Assembly: GCF_030272615.1 (NCBI RefSeq)
Contig: NC_081413.1
Location: 607,144,209-607,208,208, forward strand
Length of the DNA stretch: 64,000 bases
From: Cryptomeria japonica
Lineage: Eukaryota; Streptophyta; Pinopsida; Cupressales; Cupressaceae
Reading direction: 5' to 3'
The notes under the pieces were generated by a model. That model had not been told where the DNA came from. It did not search any database and worked only from the letters and a program-made list of their open reading frames with translations. Positions 1 to 11,219 of the stretch are shown one piece after another. A program made the translations under genes and the position numbers. How positions within the stretch are numbered: position 1 is the first letter of the stretch; each line of letters starts with the position of its first letter.

Positions 1-23
1 TTTACCTTTCTAGGGTAATTTAA

Positions 24-800
24 GGATTAAATCCTTCCATCAAAAATCTTGAGGAATTATTTCAAGCCTACCAAGAATCTCCAACAGAGAATAAGAACCT
101 ACTTTGTGAATTTTACCTACATAATTATGATGTCCTAGATGACCATCAATAGAACCCATTGATGTATATTGGAGATATCCATTTGAGGGCATTTCTGCCC
201 TGGATTCAGAATAAAAACAATTGAGGCGAGAAGTTCAGAGCTTACAGAGAAAAGGAATTACAAGAACCCTTGCCACTAAGGGCTGAATTGGATAATCTTG
301 AAGCAATGTTTTATGAATGGCACTGAGTTATGTATGTTCCAGAGCTTAAGGATAGAGTGTTTCCTCTGCAAGAAGAAGCCTATAGAGAATATGAACAAGT
401 GGAGGACACTACAGGAAGAACAATAGCATGACACCTTTCACAAAGATGGAATAGCTTAACTGATCAACTAAGGCAAGTTGAGCCACATTCACTGCAGAAT
501 TATGTTGCAACATAGAAGAGATGTCCTAGATATATACAGCTTGGAAGAACACATAAACATTACTGGTTCTGATTTTTATACCAGCCACCTATCTTGTGGC
601 TAGTACCAAACTACAGGTACTATCGGTATGATATAGAAGAAGAAAGGCCAAGGTGGAATAGATTGGAACAAAGGCATGGATTTTATTGGGATCCTGATTT
701 AGAGGGTGCAAAACATGTTGTAGGAAAGTTGACAGTTGGTGATATGAGAACCCTGACTAGGCTAAGGAACAATGGTGTTGGAGGACCAACAAGACCTTAG
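24..800 (+). pseudogene. Unrecognised coding relic, stops but no frameshifts
   Basis: One frame stays readable from about position 24 to a TAG at 798, broken only by six in-frame stops at 150 (TAG), 222 (TGA), 324 (TGA), 429 (TGA), 513 (TAG) and 570 (TGA). The predicted peptide is rich in charged and aromatic residues, with runs such as RYYRYDIEEERPRWNRLEQR near the C-terminus. Each stop can be explained by one transition from CAG, CGA or TGG. I see no known domain, zinc knuckle or polymerase motif, and no LTR borders around it. It could be part of a decayed mobile-element protein or a retrocopy. The 5' end may lie outside the window; another TAA is at 21. Confidence 0.5.
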
Positions 801-2280
801 GTTGAGGGGAATGATGAGACAAGTTTATGGTCCTATTTTCTAGGGATTTATTATCATGTCCATGATGATACTTTAGATTTTGATATTGTGATGACACTAT
901 TTATTGTGTTATTCCCTTAGAAACTATTATCTTTTGGGCTTAAGTTTGACCTTGAAACAATTCATGATATTAATGCATATGCTATGTAATTATCTATTAA
1001 ATGTGCATGTGTTGAAAACCGTGTTGTTTTTCATATGATTTGGGAAATGTGAATTGTTTGTATGTGCTAACGTGTTTTGTAGATTTATACCAAGAAAGTG
1101 GTGTTATGATAAATCTTGCAACAAGGAGCATGACTCTTACTACCTGGCTGATTGTTGAAGAGGTCAAGTGATCAATGTAGTGGAGTTTTCTCTACTTAAT
1201 GTTGCAACTACATTCTATATTAATTATGTACAATCAATGAGTCGATTTAGGGGCATGTTGCACTATATCTCTGCGGAGGAAGTCCTAGCTGACTTGGCTA
1301 AATGCATGTATCATCTTTCCTTTCCTCTTTTCATGCTTTCAATAAATGTCGCCCTCCTTATGTTGTGGAGCTGGTCGACCAGTTGGTTACAATTAGTTGG
1401 TAGTATTTCTTTCTATAAATAATGCTTGGATTTTTACTTGAAAGGGATTGATCTTTGATGTTGTAAATTTACTTTTCAGCTTTGGAATATAGTTTAAGAA
1501 CATGTTGTCATACTCTGTGTATTTTTGTTTTGATGAATAAGATGATATTCTGAGTTTCAAGCACTTGTGTTAATCTTGGAAGTCTCACTCAAGGGAGCCC
1601 ACTTGGTGAAAACTCTATTCAGTTAGTTTAGTAGTTTTTTTATTCAGTAATTAGTACTGTTCCAATAGTGGACTATTCCTGCAGCCACATAACTCTGCTC
1701 TATGCTTGTTCTTGTAGCCAAATTGGGCAGAGTAGTTTCCTGCCTGTTTGTCTGGAATTTCATTCCTGTACTTTGTGTTAGTTTAAGGTTTACATGTTCA
1801 AACTAGTTATCAACTTAAGTTCAGTTTCCTTTATTAATTATTTGCAGTATTTCAATTCCAACATTGTTCTTTGCTTAAGTTATGATGGCCATAATAGATT
1901 CTTAGTGCACATGTTGTGCTGACCCATTTCAAGTTCACATCCCTGGGTTGATAAGTTAAATGAACCTTCATAATGAGTCTGATAGCTGCTTGGTGAAGAT
2001 GTGTAATCTCTGAGTCATAGCTTTAAGGTATTAGTTATAGAACCATTTGAGGAGGCTAACACTATCCATGGACCAAGACCTTAGGGTGAGACATAAACCA
2101 AATCAACATTGCAATAAAATCATGAAGGCTCAACATGAATGATTCCAAAATCTCAACATCACCGATACAAAACTAGAGCACAATAAGAACCACAAAGCCA
2201 ACATATAAAACGAGAGCCTTCACCATCAAAAGCATAAAAATAAGCAAGAGAAAGGAAAATAACATCTTACTAAAAAATAT
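801..2280. other. Spacer, no recognisable gene
   Basis: AT-rich sequence downstream of the coding relic. A short open frame at 1168-1422 has no recognisable motif and unremarkable composition. No LTR ends, terminal inverted repeats or RNA genes were seen. Confidence 0.5.
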
Positions 2281-2290
2281 ACAAATACAT

Positions 2291-2435
2291 CCTCAACAAT
2301 GAGGCACAATTCTCTCACTGGAGCTCACATAATCCATTCCTCAACAACAAGGCATTTTTTCCTCTTGCTAGAGCTATACAATATATAAGCATATCCCTCA
2401 ACAATAAGGCACAAACCATATTACCGGAGCCCAAA
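2291..2435. repeat. Imperfect tandem repeat, about 50 bp unit
   Basis: The phrase CCTCAACAAYRAGGCA occurs at 2291, 2339 and 2396, each followed within 20-40 bases by a C(T/C)(G/A)GAGC(T/C) word. The units are imperfect, so the repeat is old. It lies in spacer with no coding content. Confidence 0.45.
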
Positions 2436-3534
2436 ATCAAATGTGAAATAATGAATACCACATCACAAGACATCTCTGAGAACTCAAAACAATCACAGAA
2501 GCCTCTGGTACGAGCCCAAAATCCAGAAAAGTGACCTTATTAAGCAAATCTGGCAAAACCAACAAAGCAGGGCAGTTTAGCATATGCAATGACTAGATTA
2601 GCACATCTAGCACCTTCTCTAGCATATCCAAGACAAAATTTAGTGCATATGAGGTGATGAATAACACATCCAAGACAAAGTGTAAAATGATGAAAAACGG
2701 AGAAATAAAGTGACGATAATATCCAGTTTTACACACAGGCTTACAAAATTGACACATAACACTCCCAAAAGGTGCGGGAGGACAAAATAAAGCTGATATA
2801 AAACATAAATGATACAAAAAGGTCATACAAATGATATCCAACACCAATTCCCCACCTCTCCTTCACACAGTCACACTAAAAAATGCACAGAATTCAAAGA
2901 GAAAACTCCAAAAGATAATATCCAAAAGATAATATAAGGTAGAGAGGGGGATTCATACATCAGATAAAAATGGATTTAAGGACCCTTCAAGTCCACAAGA
3001 TGAGCAATGCAAAAATATATCACACAGAGAATACAAGATTGAATTAGTCTGACAACTCTCCCAAACTCAGATTTTACCAATAATGTAACTTATATATATA
3101 TAATCATCAATTCCCCAATCTTAACATTAGAAAAACTATAAACATAATTCTTCCCGCTCACAAAAAATCATGAGGTAGACAAATCTTTTCAAATCAAAAT
3201 CCAGAATGGAGTCGAAGCTCCAACCTAGAAAAATAGAGTGATGGCAAAGAAATTCGAAGTAGAGCAAATCCAAATCCAATGAATCCAATCAATCAATCTT
3301 CAATTCAATGAGAAGTCCTCAACAACCCTAGATCCGAGCTTCAACAAGATCAAATTCCAAATTGCAAGGCAAAATTACTCCTGAATGCCAACCTCGACAA
3401 TGCACAACCGAATCCAATAAAGAGAAAATTAATTCAGAACTATAGAAATATACTGACCAATCAGAACATTGCAATAAACCATATAATATACCTACCATGC
3501 ATAGTTTAGAGGTAAATAATATAAAATAGTATTA
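2436..3534. other. Spacer, no recognisable gene
   Basis: AT-rich, A-biased sequence without convincing coding frames, LTR ends or inverted repeats. It ends at the target-site duplication of element E1. Confidence 0.5.
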
Positions 3535-3539
3535 TTTAC
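3535..3539. repeat. Target-site duplication of E1, left copy (TTTAC)
   Basis: TTTAC directly precedes the LTR end at 3540 and is repeated at 11215-11219. Exact 5-bp direct repeats are expected from an LTR-element integrase. Confidence 0.9.
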
Positions 3540-4790
3540 TGTAAAACGGAAAAATCGAACCCTAGTCGTTCTCCCCTCCCAAACTCCGAGAAGAGAGAAG
3601 GGAGAGTCACTAGGGTTGATGGTTTTCACTTAGGAGAGACTTTACATTCAAAAGAGGGGTTGAAACCCACAAGATCCAATCCCATGCAATGCAAGATTGG
3701 ATTCTAAATGAGTTTCAAGGGTTAAGACATCAAGGATACCCTCTTTTGTAAAGAAATGTAGATAGAAGGATTAAGCTAGGAATGCATGCAAAGTAGGAAA
3801 GATTCACTTATAAACAGAGATAGGAATATGATATGAAGCTGCAGACCTGGAATTAGCAGTAAAATGTCGAGATGGTGTTGTTCTACAAATTTGAGCGAAA
3901 GTTGACGGGACGATGGCGCCCGACGTGCACACGGTCCTCCGAAAAATCCGTGAAACGAAGGTGGATCTATTCGTCTCTGCACAAGGATTCCAGATCTTCA
4001 ATTACAGCCGCGCAACCTACACACAGAAAAGAGAGGATGATTGGGGGGTTAGGGATGAGGGGTTTGCCTTTAGGTCAAACCCCGGTTTTGGAATTAACCA
4101 AGAAATGAGAAATGCTGTAAATGTAATGTAAAACAAGTACTAATACCTTGTTATAAGGATGTCTGTATCCTTATATGCGAAGGTATGGATGTTGTTGTAT
4201 GTTGTATGTTGTATGTTGTAGTATGTGATCTCCTCTTCAATGGTTGAATCCTTGTCTTGAATGCAACACTTAGCCTTGAATGGAGACTTAGAATGATCAA
4301 TTGCTTGAAGGAATGCTTGAATGCTTGAATGCTTGAATATCGTTTCCACGTCTTGTACACATATGTCCTTCCTTCCTCAAATGGGAGAGGAAATGTAGTT
4401 TATATACTTGTCAATTAGGGTTAAAAGATTGATTTTCCCAACCTTAGGTCGACTAGGAAATGTTATTTTCCAAATTGCAAACATAAAGACCCAAAGCCCC
4501 ATAGGAGACCGGGCCCAAAATAGGGCTAGGGACCAGGGCGCTGGGCGCCATGGTCCTGGGGGACCAGGGCGCTGGGCGCCCTAGTCCTGAAGGACCAGGG
4601 CGCTAGGCACCATGGTCCAACCTCCAGGGACAGTGGGGTGCAAGTAGGATCAGGCCAGGGTGCTTGAAAAATGCAGTTTTTGGTGTCATGAACAAGTTTC
4701 GGGGTCTCCATTCAGGTTCCATGTTGCATCGCCATCGTGAAGACCCAAATGCAGTCGAAATTGCAAGTGTCACAATTTTAGGACGCTACA
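3540..4790 (-). repeat. 3' LTR of E1
   Basis: 1251 bp, TG...CA termini when read on the minus strand. It aligns along its length with the LTRs at 10005, 29470 and 36032. It differs from its partner mainly in copy number of small internal repeats: three copies of a 31-bp GC-rich unit instead of one, and different numbers of an 8-bp (CATTCAAG-like) and a 7-bp (TATGTTG-like) unit. Substitutions between the two LTRs are few by eye, so insertion was relatively recent. Confidence 0.92.
4530..4620. repeat. 31-bp GC-rich minisatellite in the E1 3' LTR
   Basis: Three units start at 4530, 4561 and 4592. Each unit is nearly palindromic: GGACCA...GGCGC, a short TGG loop, then GCGCC...TGGTCC. The other three LTRs of this family carry one unit. 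It lies in U3, upstream of the TATA-like box. Confidence 0.85.
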
Positions 4791-4805
4791 TTTAGCCCCC
4801 ACTTT
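4791..4805 (-). promoter_or_regulatory. Polypurine tract of E1
   Basis: On the minus strand AAAGTGGGGGCTAAA abuts the 3' LTR. This is the place and composition expected for the plus-strand primer. E2 has the same tract before its 3' LTR. Confidence 0.85.
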
Positions 4806-5534
4806 AGCGGGAGTATAAGCGTACGCCAATACTTCCGGTAAAGTACAAGGAAACAACATTGAAAGACTTTCACCACGTCAAGGAGGCAAGATACACCAAG
4901 CCCCCAGTGGACTAAGGATCTTACGACTTCGATTGACAAAGTAAAAGGGAAGATCACGAGGGAGAACCATGACTGTCAGTAGTAAGGTTCCCTCACTATG
5001 AGTCATGCAAGAAAGATATCAAAAATTTTCAAGGCAAAGCTAAGTTTGTCAATAAATTTTCAAGTATCTTGAAAAGATATGAATGGGATGTATGCCCCCC
5101 TACGTTAAAGCGATCATACACGCCTCACCGGGGGTGATTGCTTTAAGGTAGTGATACATATAAGAAATGAGAAAGGAAAGGAGCACGTTATCACAAGGAT
5201 TTAGCCCCCAAGTGTGAGATAAGCCCAAGGATAATAGACACGAAACACAAAGCACAAGGTGACTTCGCTTTCCTCAGGGTCAGTATGCTGTATGATAATT
5301 CATGTATATCATATGCATGTATGCATAATTGTTCTTCATTCCCCAATCAAGGAAGGTCACCTAGAAGAAGGGAACACATGTGTCTTTTAAGTCAACATGA
5401 GAGAGATCGAGAGATCTCAATGCTTTGCATCGTCCTCAAGTAGACAACACTAAGGACAACAAATAGAAGAATGAGAATAACACATAGAAGAAGTAACAAA
5501 AGAGAGGGGGAGAGAATCTGCTATGCTAATGAAA
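4806..5534 (-). other. 3' untranslated region of E1
   Basis: About 730 bp between the end of the Gag-Pro frame and the polypurine tract. The matching region of E2 (35280-36016) is similar throughout. No coding frame of interest; no pol remnant. Confidence 0.7.
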
Positions 5535-8500
5535 CTAGTCTAGCACGTCATCTACCCCTCGATCTTGCTGATCAATATTTCGGGAAGGCAGGAAACACGC
5601 TAGAGGAGGAACATCCAACACAACAGATGGAGCTATCACAAGATCCAAACAAGGGCTATGTTCATGTTCCGAGCCATGTTGTTCTTGTCTAGGAGCTAGG
5701 ATAAGTGCTTTAGAAAATTCGTTAGATAAATGGTTATCAACATCAACATATTCATATTCACTATCAGAATGAACAGGAGTAACATTTTCATCATGAATAA
5801 CATTTTCATCTGTATCATCATCAAGATTTATAAAAATAGGATCTTTAACTCGCACAGGATCAAGGCCATCATGCATCTTATGTTTAGGAGATTTTGGCTC
5901 AATCATCGGCTGAGGAGAAAATGGAATAATACTGGCTGAAGGTGTTTTTGGGGATTGCAAAGTTTGAGAAGCAGCTGCCTGAGCTCTAAGACGACGCTTT
6001 CGTCGGCGTTCACGTGCAGAACGATTTCGTCTAGTCTTAGTAGGAAGTTGAGAAGATTGAGGAGGAGGAATGTTCTCATCCTTATCACTTGGGTGTTTAG
6101 GTTGTGGTCTCTTAGGTTGAATAATAGGAGAAGAGGAAGCTCTCTTCTCTCCATAAGAGAAAGGAGGAGGAACTGCTCCATATAAGGGAGGAATATTTGG
6201 TTTAGGAAGGAGACCAAGTCCATCATGATGAGGAGGTATAGGTCTACTTTTGGGAAGTTTATTAGATATAGGCATAGTCACATCCATAGGGATGGGTTGG
6301 GAATCTTCTTGAGGAAAGACATTAGTTTTATCTTTCAAAGGGAGAACTTCCTTCTCAAGAATGATAGGAATGTCAAGTTTGGGTGTTCTAGGTTCGCTTA
6401 GAGATAGGATCATATCTTTTTTCCACTTTTGATAAGATTTGAAAAGATGATCACTTCGCGGAGGAAGAGATTGGAATTGTTTAGGCCAAAAGTAATCAAT
6501 AGGAACGCTAGAAGTTCTTTCAACTGGTTTAAAGAGACTATGATTGACAGTAACAACTTCACCATTATGGGGAAATTTCAAACACTTGTGAATAGAAGAA
6601 GCAATAGCTTTCATGGAAGATAGCCAAGGATAGCCTAGCTTCACACGAAATTGTTCGGATGATGGAATAATAGCAAAGTCCACATCAAGGGATTTGTTAC
6701 GGACCTCAATAGGTAATGTAATAGAACCAATTGCAGGAGAAGAAAATGCATCAAATAGTTTCACAACCACATTTGTTTCGTCATAGATCACTTGATTCAA
6801 TTGCAAAGTAAAAAGAAATTCTTCAGTAATGACATTAACCATACAAGAAGGATCAATAAGCACTCCACGGCAAGGTGTATTCTTGACTTTTGCAACTATA
6901 TATAAAGGACCATCAGGTGCCCTGATAGTTTCACTGGAATCAAATGTGATGGAAGGTTCTTTAGGGATTTTCTGCTGCTCCACAAAGTTAATCACATTAG
7001 GAGTCATAGACACAAGATCATCAGGTGAGACAGAGGAATCAGTAGTATCAATCGCATTAGAGGTATGAGAAGGCAATGGATCAGTAAAAATTTGAAGATT
7101 TTGGTTAGGAGGAGCTACATATGTGTTGCCTTTATCATTCACACCAGAAACAGAGATAGTATTATTATCAATCAAATCTTGAATTTTACCCTTTAAAGCA
7201 AAACATTTTTTCAGTATCATGCCCAGGCTGACGATGAAATTGACAAAAAGATTTGTTATCAAAATAGGGTGAGTTAATCTTTGCAGGATCTATTTGCCTT
7301 ATAGGGGGAAGAGTAAGCACATTTTGTTCCAATAACTTATTCATAATACTATGCAATGATTCATTCAAAGGAGTAAACTTTCTTTCTTTCCTGAAAAACT
7401 TAGAAATAGGAGGCACACCTGATGCCGCATTCACATTGTTGTTGATGATGTTTTCATTGAATTTAATTGACTCTCTGTTCGGTTTAAACTTCCCAAATGG
7501 TTGTTGACTACTATCACCCTTATCACTCGGAGCCATAGGATTTGCTTGTTCCATTTGGCTCACAGTCAGTTGATAATTGTGAAGAGTTGTGCACAACTGT
7601 TGGAAAGAAGTAAACTCAGAAAACAAGAGTTTATCTCGAATATCTTTTTGTAAATTAGAAATAAAGATTCTTTGAATATCATTGTCAGGCACTGGAAAAG
7701 AAATTTGAGCATACAAATGCTTATATCTACCAATGAAATCAGTCACTTTTTCTTTAACACCTTGTTTACAATGCATTAAATCAATCAAAGTAACTTTAGG
7801 ACTTATATTGTTTTGAAATTGTTGAATGAAAGCATTTGCAAGTTGTTCGAAAGAAGTAATAGAATAAGAAGGCAACGAGCAATACCATTGTAGGGCTTTA
7901 TCTCTTAATGTTCTAGTGAACAGTTTTGCAAGCAACCTTTGGTCATAAGCAAAATCGGTACATATTGTTTGAAAGGTCTTAACATGTGTTAGAGGATCAC
8001 CCTTACCATTATAAAGCTCCAAATGTGGAATTTCAACATGTTTAGGGGGAATAGCTCGAACAATGTCAAGAGAAAGTGGGCTCGCAACATCAAATGTGGG
8101 CACACTAAACTTAGATTGATTCATAGAGGCAATTTGTTGCTGTAAGGAAGAGACAATTTGTGCAAGATTGTTAATGGTTGCTTCAGTCGAAGAGTTCATA
8201 TTAGACGTGTTAGATTGTGATGGAGGTGTTATGTTATTGAAAGAAGGTAGAGAGTAAGGTGGTGGGACACTATGATAGTTAGTCATAGGAGATGATTGGA
8301 CAGGAGGAACACTACAAGGAGGAATGGAATGGTTAAATGAATTGCCCCCTTGCGTCATGTTCATTTGTGGAGATGAAATAGGAACACTCATTGAAGGAAT
8401 GAATGAAGAAGTTGGATTGAATGAAGGAAGAGGGTTGATTGAAGAAGAGGGATTGCCCCCATGACTGGTGATCATAGGGGGAATGTCTTGTATTGAAGTA

Positions 8501-8979
8501 GTCATTATGTTTGATGTAAAAGTAGGTATACTAGCAATAGGAGTCGTCAAAGGAATAGAATGATTGACTTGAGTAGGAGGTTGTGTATAACCTAAGGTTT
8601 CGACACAACTCTTCATAGGCATCACATTCGAATCCACAATGTGTGCAATACCACGCAAAATATCAATTCCATTCTTATCACTTTGAACCATACGTTTTAG
8701 ACCCTCAATTAATGAAAGAGCTTCGCTATCGGGGTATTCTTGAGACATCCATTGTCGAAAATCATCAAATTGGTTATCCAATTTTGAAAGTTGTTCTACA
8801 GAAACCTCATGGAGAGCTTCTTCATCATTAAGAGGATTAGAGGAATTACCCATGTCCTCGTTAAAAAGGCCATTCAAATTAGGTTCCATTTCCTCGGTAA
8901 TTACACCTTGGAAAGACTTAATTCTAAGGCTTCGTCTAACGAGAATAGTGTAAGTAGGGCTTATTGTTGTAAAACTCAT
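5535..8979 (-). pseudogene. gag-pro: Gag-protease polyprotein of E1, one frameshift
   Basis: The frame starts at 8979 and ends at 5535. It breaks once: a T run at 7206-7211 (six A on the coding strand, five in E2) shifts the frame after the zinc-binding motif. Allowing for this base the product is about 1147 residues, the same length as in E2. Visible parts: Pro/Ser-rich N-terminal third; retrotransposon Gag core around residues 313-470; a CX2HX4HX4C knuckle near 580 (CQFHRQPGHDTEKC in the E2 copy); a retropepsin-like region with VLIDPS near 708 followed by LGYPWLSS; a Pro-rich linker; and a very basic stretch near 980-1000. The protease site reads D-P-S where D-S/T-G is usual. Nothing resembling reverse transcriptase follows. 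Confidence 0.88.
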
Positions 8980-9982
8980 GCACTAAAGAGAGAGAGAAGA
9001 TTTTGAATTTTAGAGGTAGCAAATTTCAATAAAATCAGCCAATCTCCTAGATTTAAGCTGTAAAATGCAATCAGGACAATCTCCCGAAATTTCGAAAAAA
9101 ATGTCCAGGACCGTGGCGAACGGAGTGCACACGGTCCTCGCAACTTTTTTTGAAATTTTCAGGGATGAAAGTTATGATGATTTTAAAGCTAATCTGAAAA
9201 AATTGAGTGATTTTACGATCTGTAGATAGGCCAAATTAAAGTTGCAATCTCAAAATTGAACCCTACCAAGATTGTTGAAAAATGTAAATTTTGAATTTTG
9301 AAAAAGAGAGGGCAACTGAAATTTTGAATTTTATGAATTTAGAGGGAATGCTGAAAGCAATGCAAGTTTTGAAATTTAAAAGTTGACTCGATTTCACGCA
9401 AAATTCAATTTTGAAAGCGGAAATCAAAGTTGGTATAATTAAGCACTTAATTTCAAAAGTCACAAATTGCAAGAATTTGAATGAAGCACTGAAATTTCGA
9501 ATGAATGCTAACACACTTTTCAGATTTAGGACTGTAAGAAACAAAATTTTGACATGAATTTCAATTTCAACAATTTTTGAATGATTAGAAGCCTCAATCC
9601 AAGCAATCGCTAGACCAACTTTGACTTTAATTTTGAAGGTGTTAAAATTGATAAAATCAGCCAAAATTCTGGATTTGGAGGTGTTTTGATCAGTGAAATT
9701 ATCAGTCAAAGGTTGAATCAAGAAGGTTTTAAAAATTAGGGTTTTGACATTTAACCACTTAATTTTCAGAATTAAAGCACAAATATGAATTAACAATTTG
9801 CAATAGAAGGGTAGATCTGAAACAAGCATTAACAATTAAACATTCCACAAGTTTAATTACTAAAAAGAAAATTTTAGGGTTTTTATGCAATTAGCCTCTA
9901 AAATTTGCAAAAGATCAAACATGGAAATGTGATTAAGGAAGCAAATTTTTCAGATCTAACCATGAATAATCAGAATGAGGAT
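8980..9982 (-). other. Leader between primer-binding site and gag in E1
   Basis: About 1 kb of untranslated leader. It holds a 30-nt hairpin at 9108-9137. Compared with E2 it lacks about 159 bp (junction near 9675), with short AAATC homology at the break. A stop-poor frame at 9263-9835 is also open in E2 but shows many amino-acid changes and no domain, so I do not call it a gene. Confidence 0.65.
9108..9137 (-). promoter_or_regulatory. Conserved hairpin in the E1 leader
   Basis: Perfect 8-bp inverted repeat GGACCGTG/CACGGTCC around a 14-nt loop. The 30 bases are identical to E2 31679-31708 on the sense strand. They lie just upstream of gag, where packaging or dimerisation signals sit in retroviruses. 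That role is inference. Confidence 0.6.
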
Positions 9983-10001
9983 GTTCACGTCGGGTTCACC
10001 A
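9983..10001 (-). promoter_or_regulatory. Primer-binding site of E1
   Basis: On the minus strand TGGTGAACCCGACGTGAAC lies three bases after the 5' LTR. It begins TGG as expected for pairing with a tRNA 3' CCA end. I could not assign the tRNA. The same sequence occurs at the matching place in E2. Confidence 0.75.
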
Positions 10002-10004
10002 AAA

Positions 10005-11214
10005 TGTAAAGCGAAAAAATCGAACCCTAGTCGGTCTCCCCTCCCCAACTCCGAGAAGAGAGAAGGGAGAGTCACTAGGGTTGATGGTTTTCACTTAGGA
10101 GAGACTTTACATTCAAAAGAGGGGTTGAAACCCACAAGATCCAATCCCACACAATGCAAGATTGGATTCTAAATGAGTTTCAAGGGTTAAGACATCAAGG
10201 ATACCCTCTTTTGTAAAGAAATGTAGATAGAAGGATTAAGCTAGGAATGCATGCAAAGTAGGAAAGATTCACTTATAAATAGAGATAGGAATATGATATG
10301 AAGCTGCGGACCTGGAATTAGCAGTAAAATGTCGAGACGGTGTTGTTCTGCAAATTTGAGCGAAAGTTGACGGGACGATGGCGCCCGGCATGCACACGGT
10401 CCTCCGAAAAATCCGTGAAACGAAGGTGGATCTGTTCGTCTCTGCACAAGGATTCCAGATCTTCAATTACAGCTGCATACCTGCAACCTACACACAGAAA
10501 AGAGAGGACGATTGGGGCGTTAGGGATGAGGGGTTTGCCTTTAGGTCAAACCCCAATTTTGGAATTAACCAAGAAATGAGAAATGCTGTAAATGTAATGT
10601 AAAACAAGTACTAATACCTTGTTGTAAGGATGTTTGTATCCTTATATGCGAAGGTATAGATGTTGTTGTATGTTGTATGTTGTATGTTGTATGTTGTAGT
10701 ATGTGATCTCCTCTTCAATGGTTGAATCCTTGTCTTGAATGCAACACTTAGCCTTGAATGGAGACTTAGAATGATCAATTGCTTGAAGGAATGCTTGAAT
10801 GCTTGAATTCTTGAATGCTTGAATATCGTTTCCACGTCTTGTACACATATGTCCTTCCTTCCTCAAATGGGAGAGGAAATGTAGTTTATATACTTGTCAA
10901 TTAGGGTTAAAAGACTGATTTTCCCGACCTTAGGCCGACCAGGAAATGTTATTTTCCAAATTGCAAACATAAAGACACGAAGCCCCATAGGAGACCGGGC
11001 CCAAAATAGGGCCAGGGACCAGGGCGCTGGGCGCCATGGTCCCACCTCCAGGGACAGCGGGGTGCAAGGAGGATCAGGCCAGGGTGCTTGAAAAATGCAG
11101 TTTTTGGTGTCATGAACAAGTTTCGGGGTCTCCATTCAGGTTCCGTGTTGCATCGCCATCGTGAAGACCCAAATGCAGTCGAAATTGCAAGTGTCGCAAT
11201 TTTAGGACGCTACA
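10005..11214 (-). repeat. 5' LTR of E1
   Basis: 1210 bp, with termini TGTAGCGTCC...GCTTTACA on the minus strand. It contains a TATA-like box (minus strand TATATAA at 10886-10892), one GC-rich palindromic unit at 11015-11043, and copies of the 8-bp and 7-bp repeats that vary between LTRs. Confidence 0.92.
10886..10892 (-). promoter_or_regulatory. TATA-like box in the E1 5' LTR
   Basis: TATATAA on the minus strand, about 320 bases into the LTR. It is conserved in the E2 LTRs at 29791-29797 and 36354-36360. It probably sets the U3/R boundary about 30 bases downstream. Confidence 0.6.
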
Positions 11215-11219
11215 TTTAC
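11215..11219. repeat. Target-site duplication of E1, right copy (TTTAC)
   Basis: Exact match to the left copy at 3535-3539, immediately after the LTR terminus GACGCTACA. Confidence 0.9.

Larger units (their letters stand above)
3540..11214 (-). mobile_element. E1: complete non-autonomous Gag-Pro LTR retrotransposon
   Basis: The 7.7-kb element has two long terminal repeats (10005-11214 upstream, 3540-4790 downstream on the minus strand), both starting TGTAG and ending TTACA, and exact 5-bp target duplications TTTAC on each side. A primer-binding site follows the 5' LTR and a polypurine tract abuts the 3' LTR. The only sizeable product is one Gag-protease frame; no reverse transcriptase, RNase H or integrase motif is present in any frame between the LTRs. 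The architecture fits the TR-GAG class, which must borrow polymerase and integrase from an autonomous relative. E2 at 29470-37224 is a close copy in the opposite orientation. Confidence 0.93.

Noticed and set aside
1168-1422. 84-codon open frame on the plus strand with hydrophobic stretches
   Set aside because: No homologous motif, no codon pattern and no neighbouring gene structure; expected by chance in this composition.
3776-4360. Several overlapping 65-78 codon frames in the E LTRs, repeated in all four LTRs
   Set aside because: They recur only because the LTRs are repeats. They lie in both strands and frames and none has a domain.
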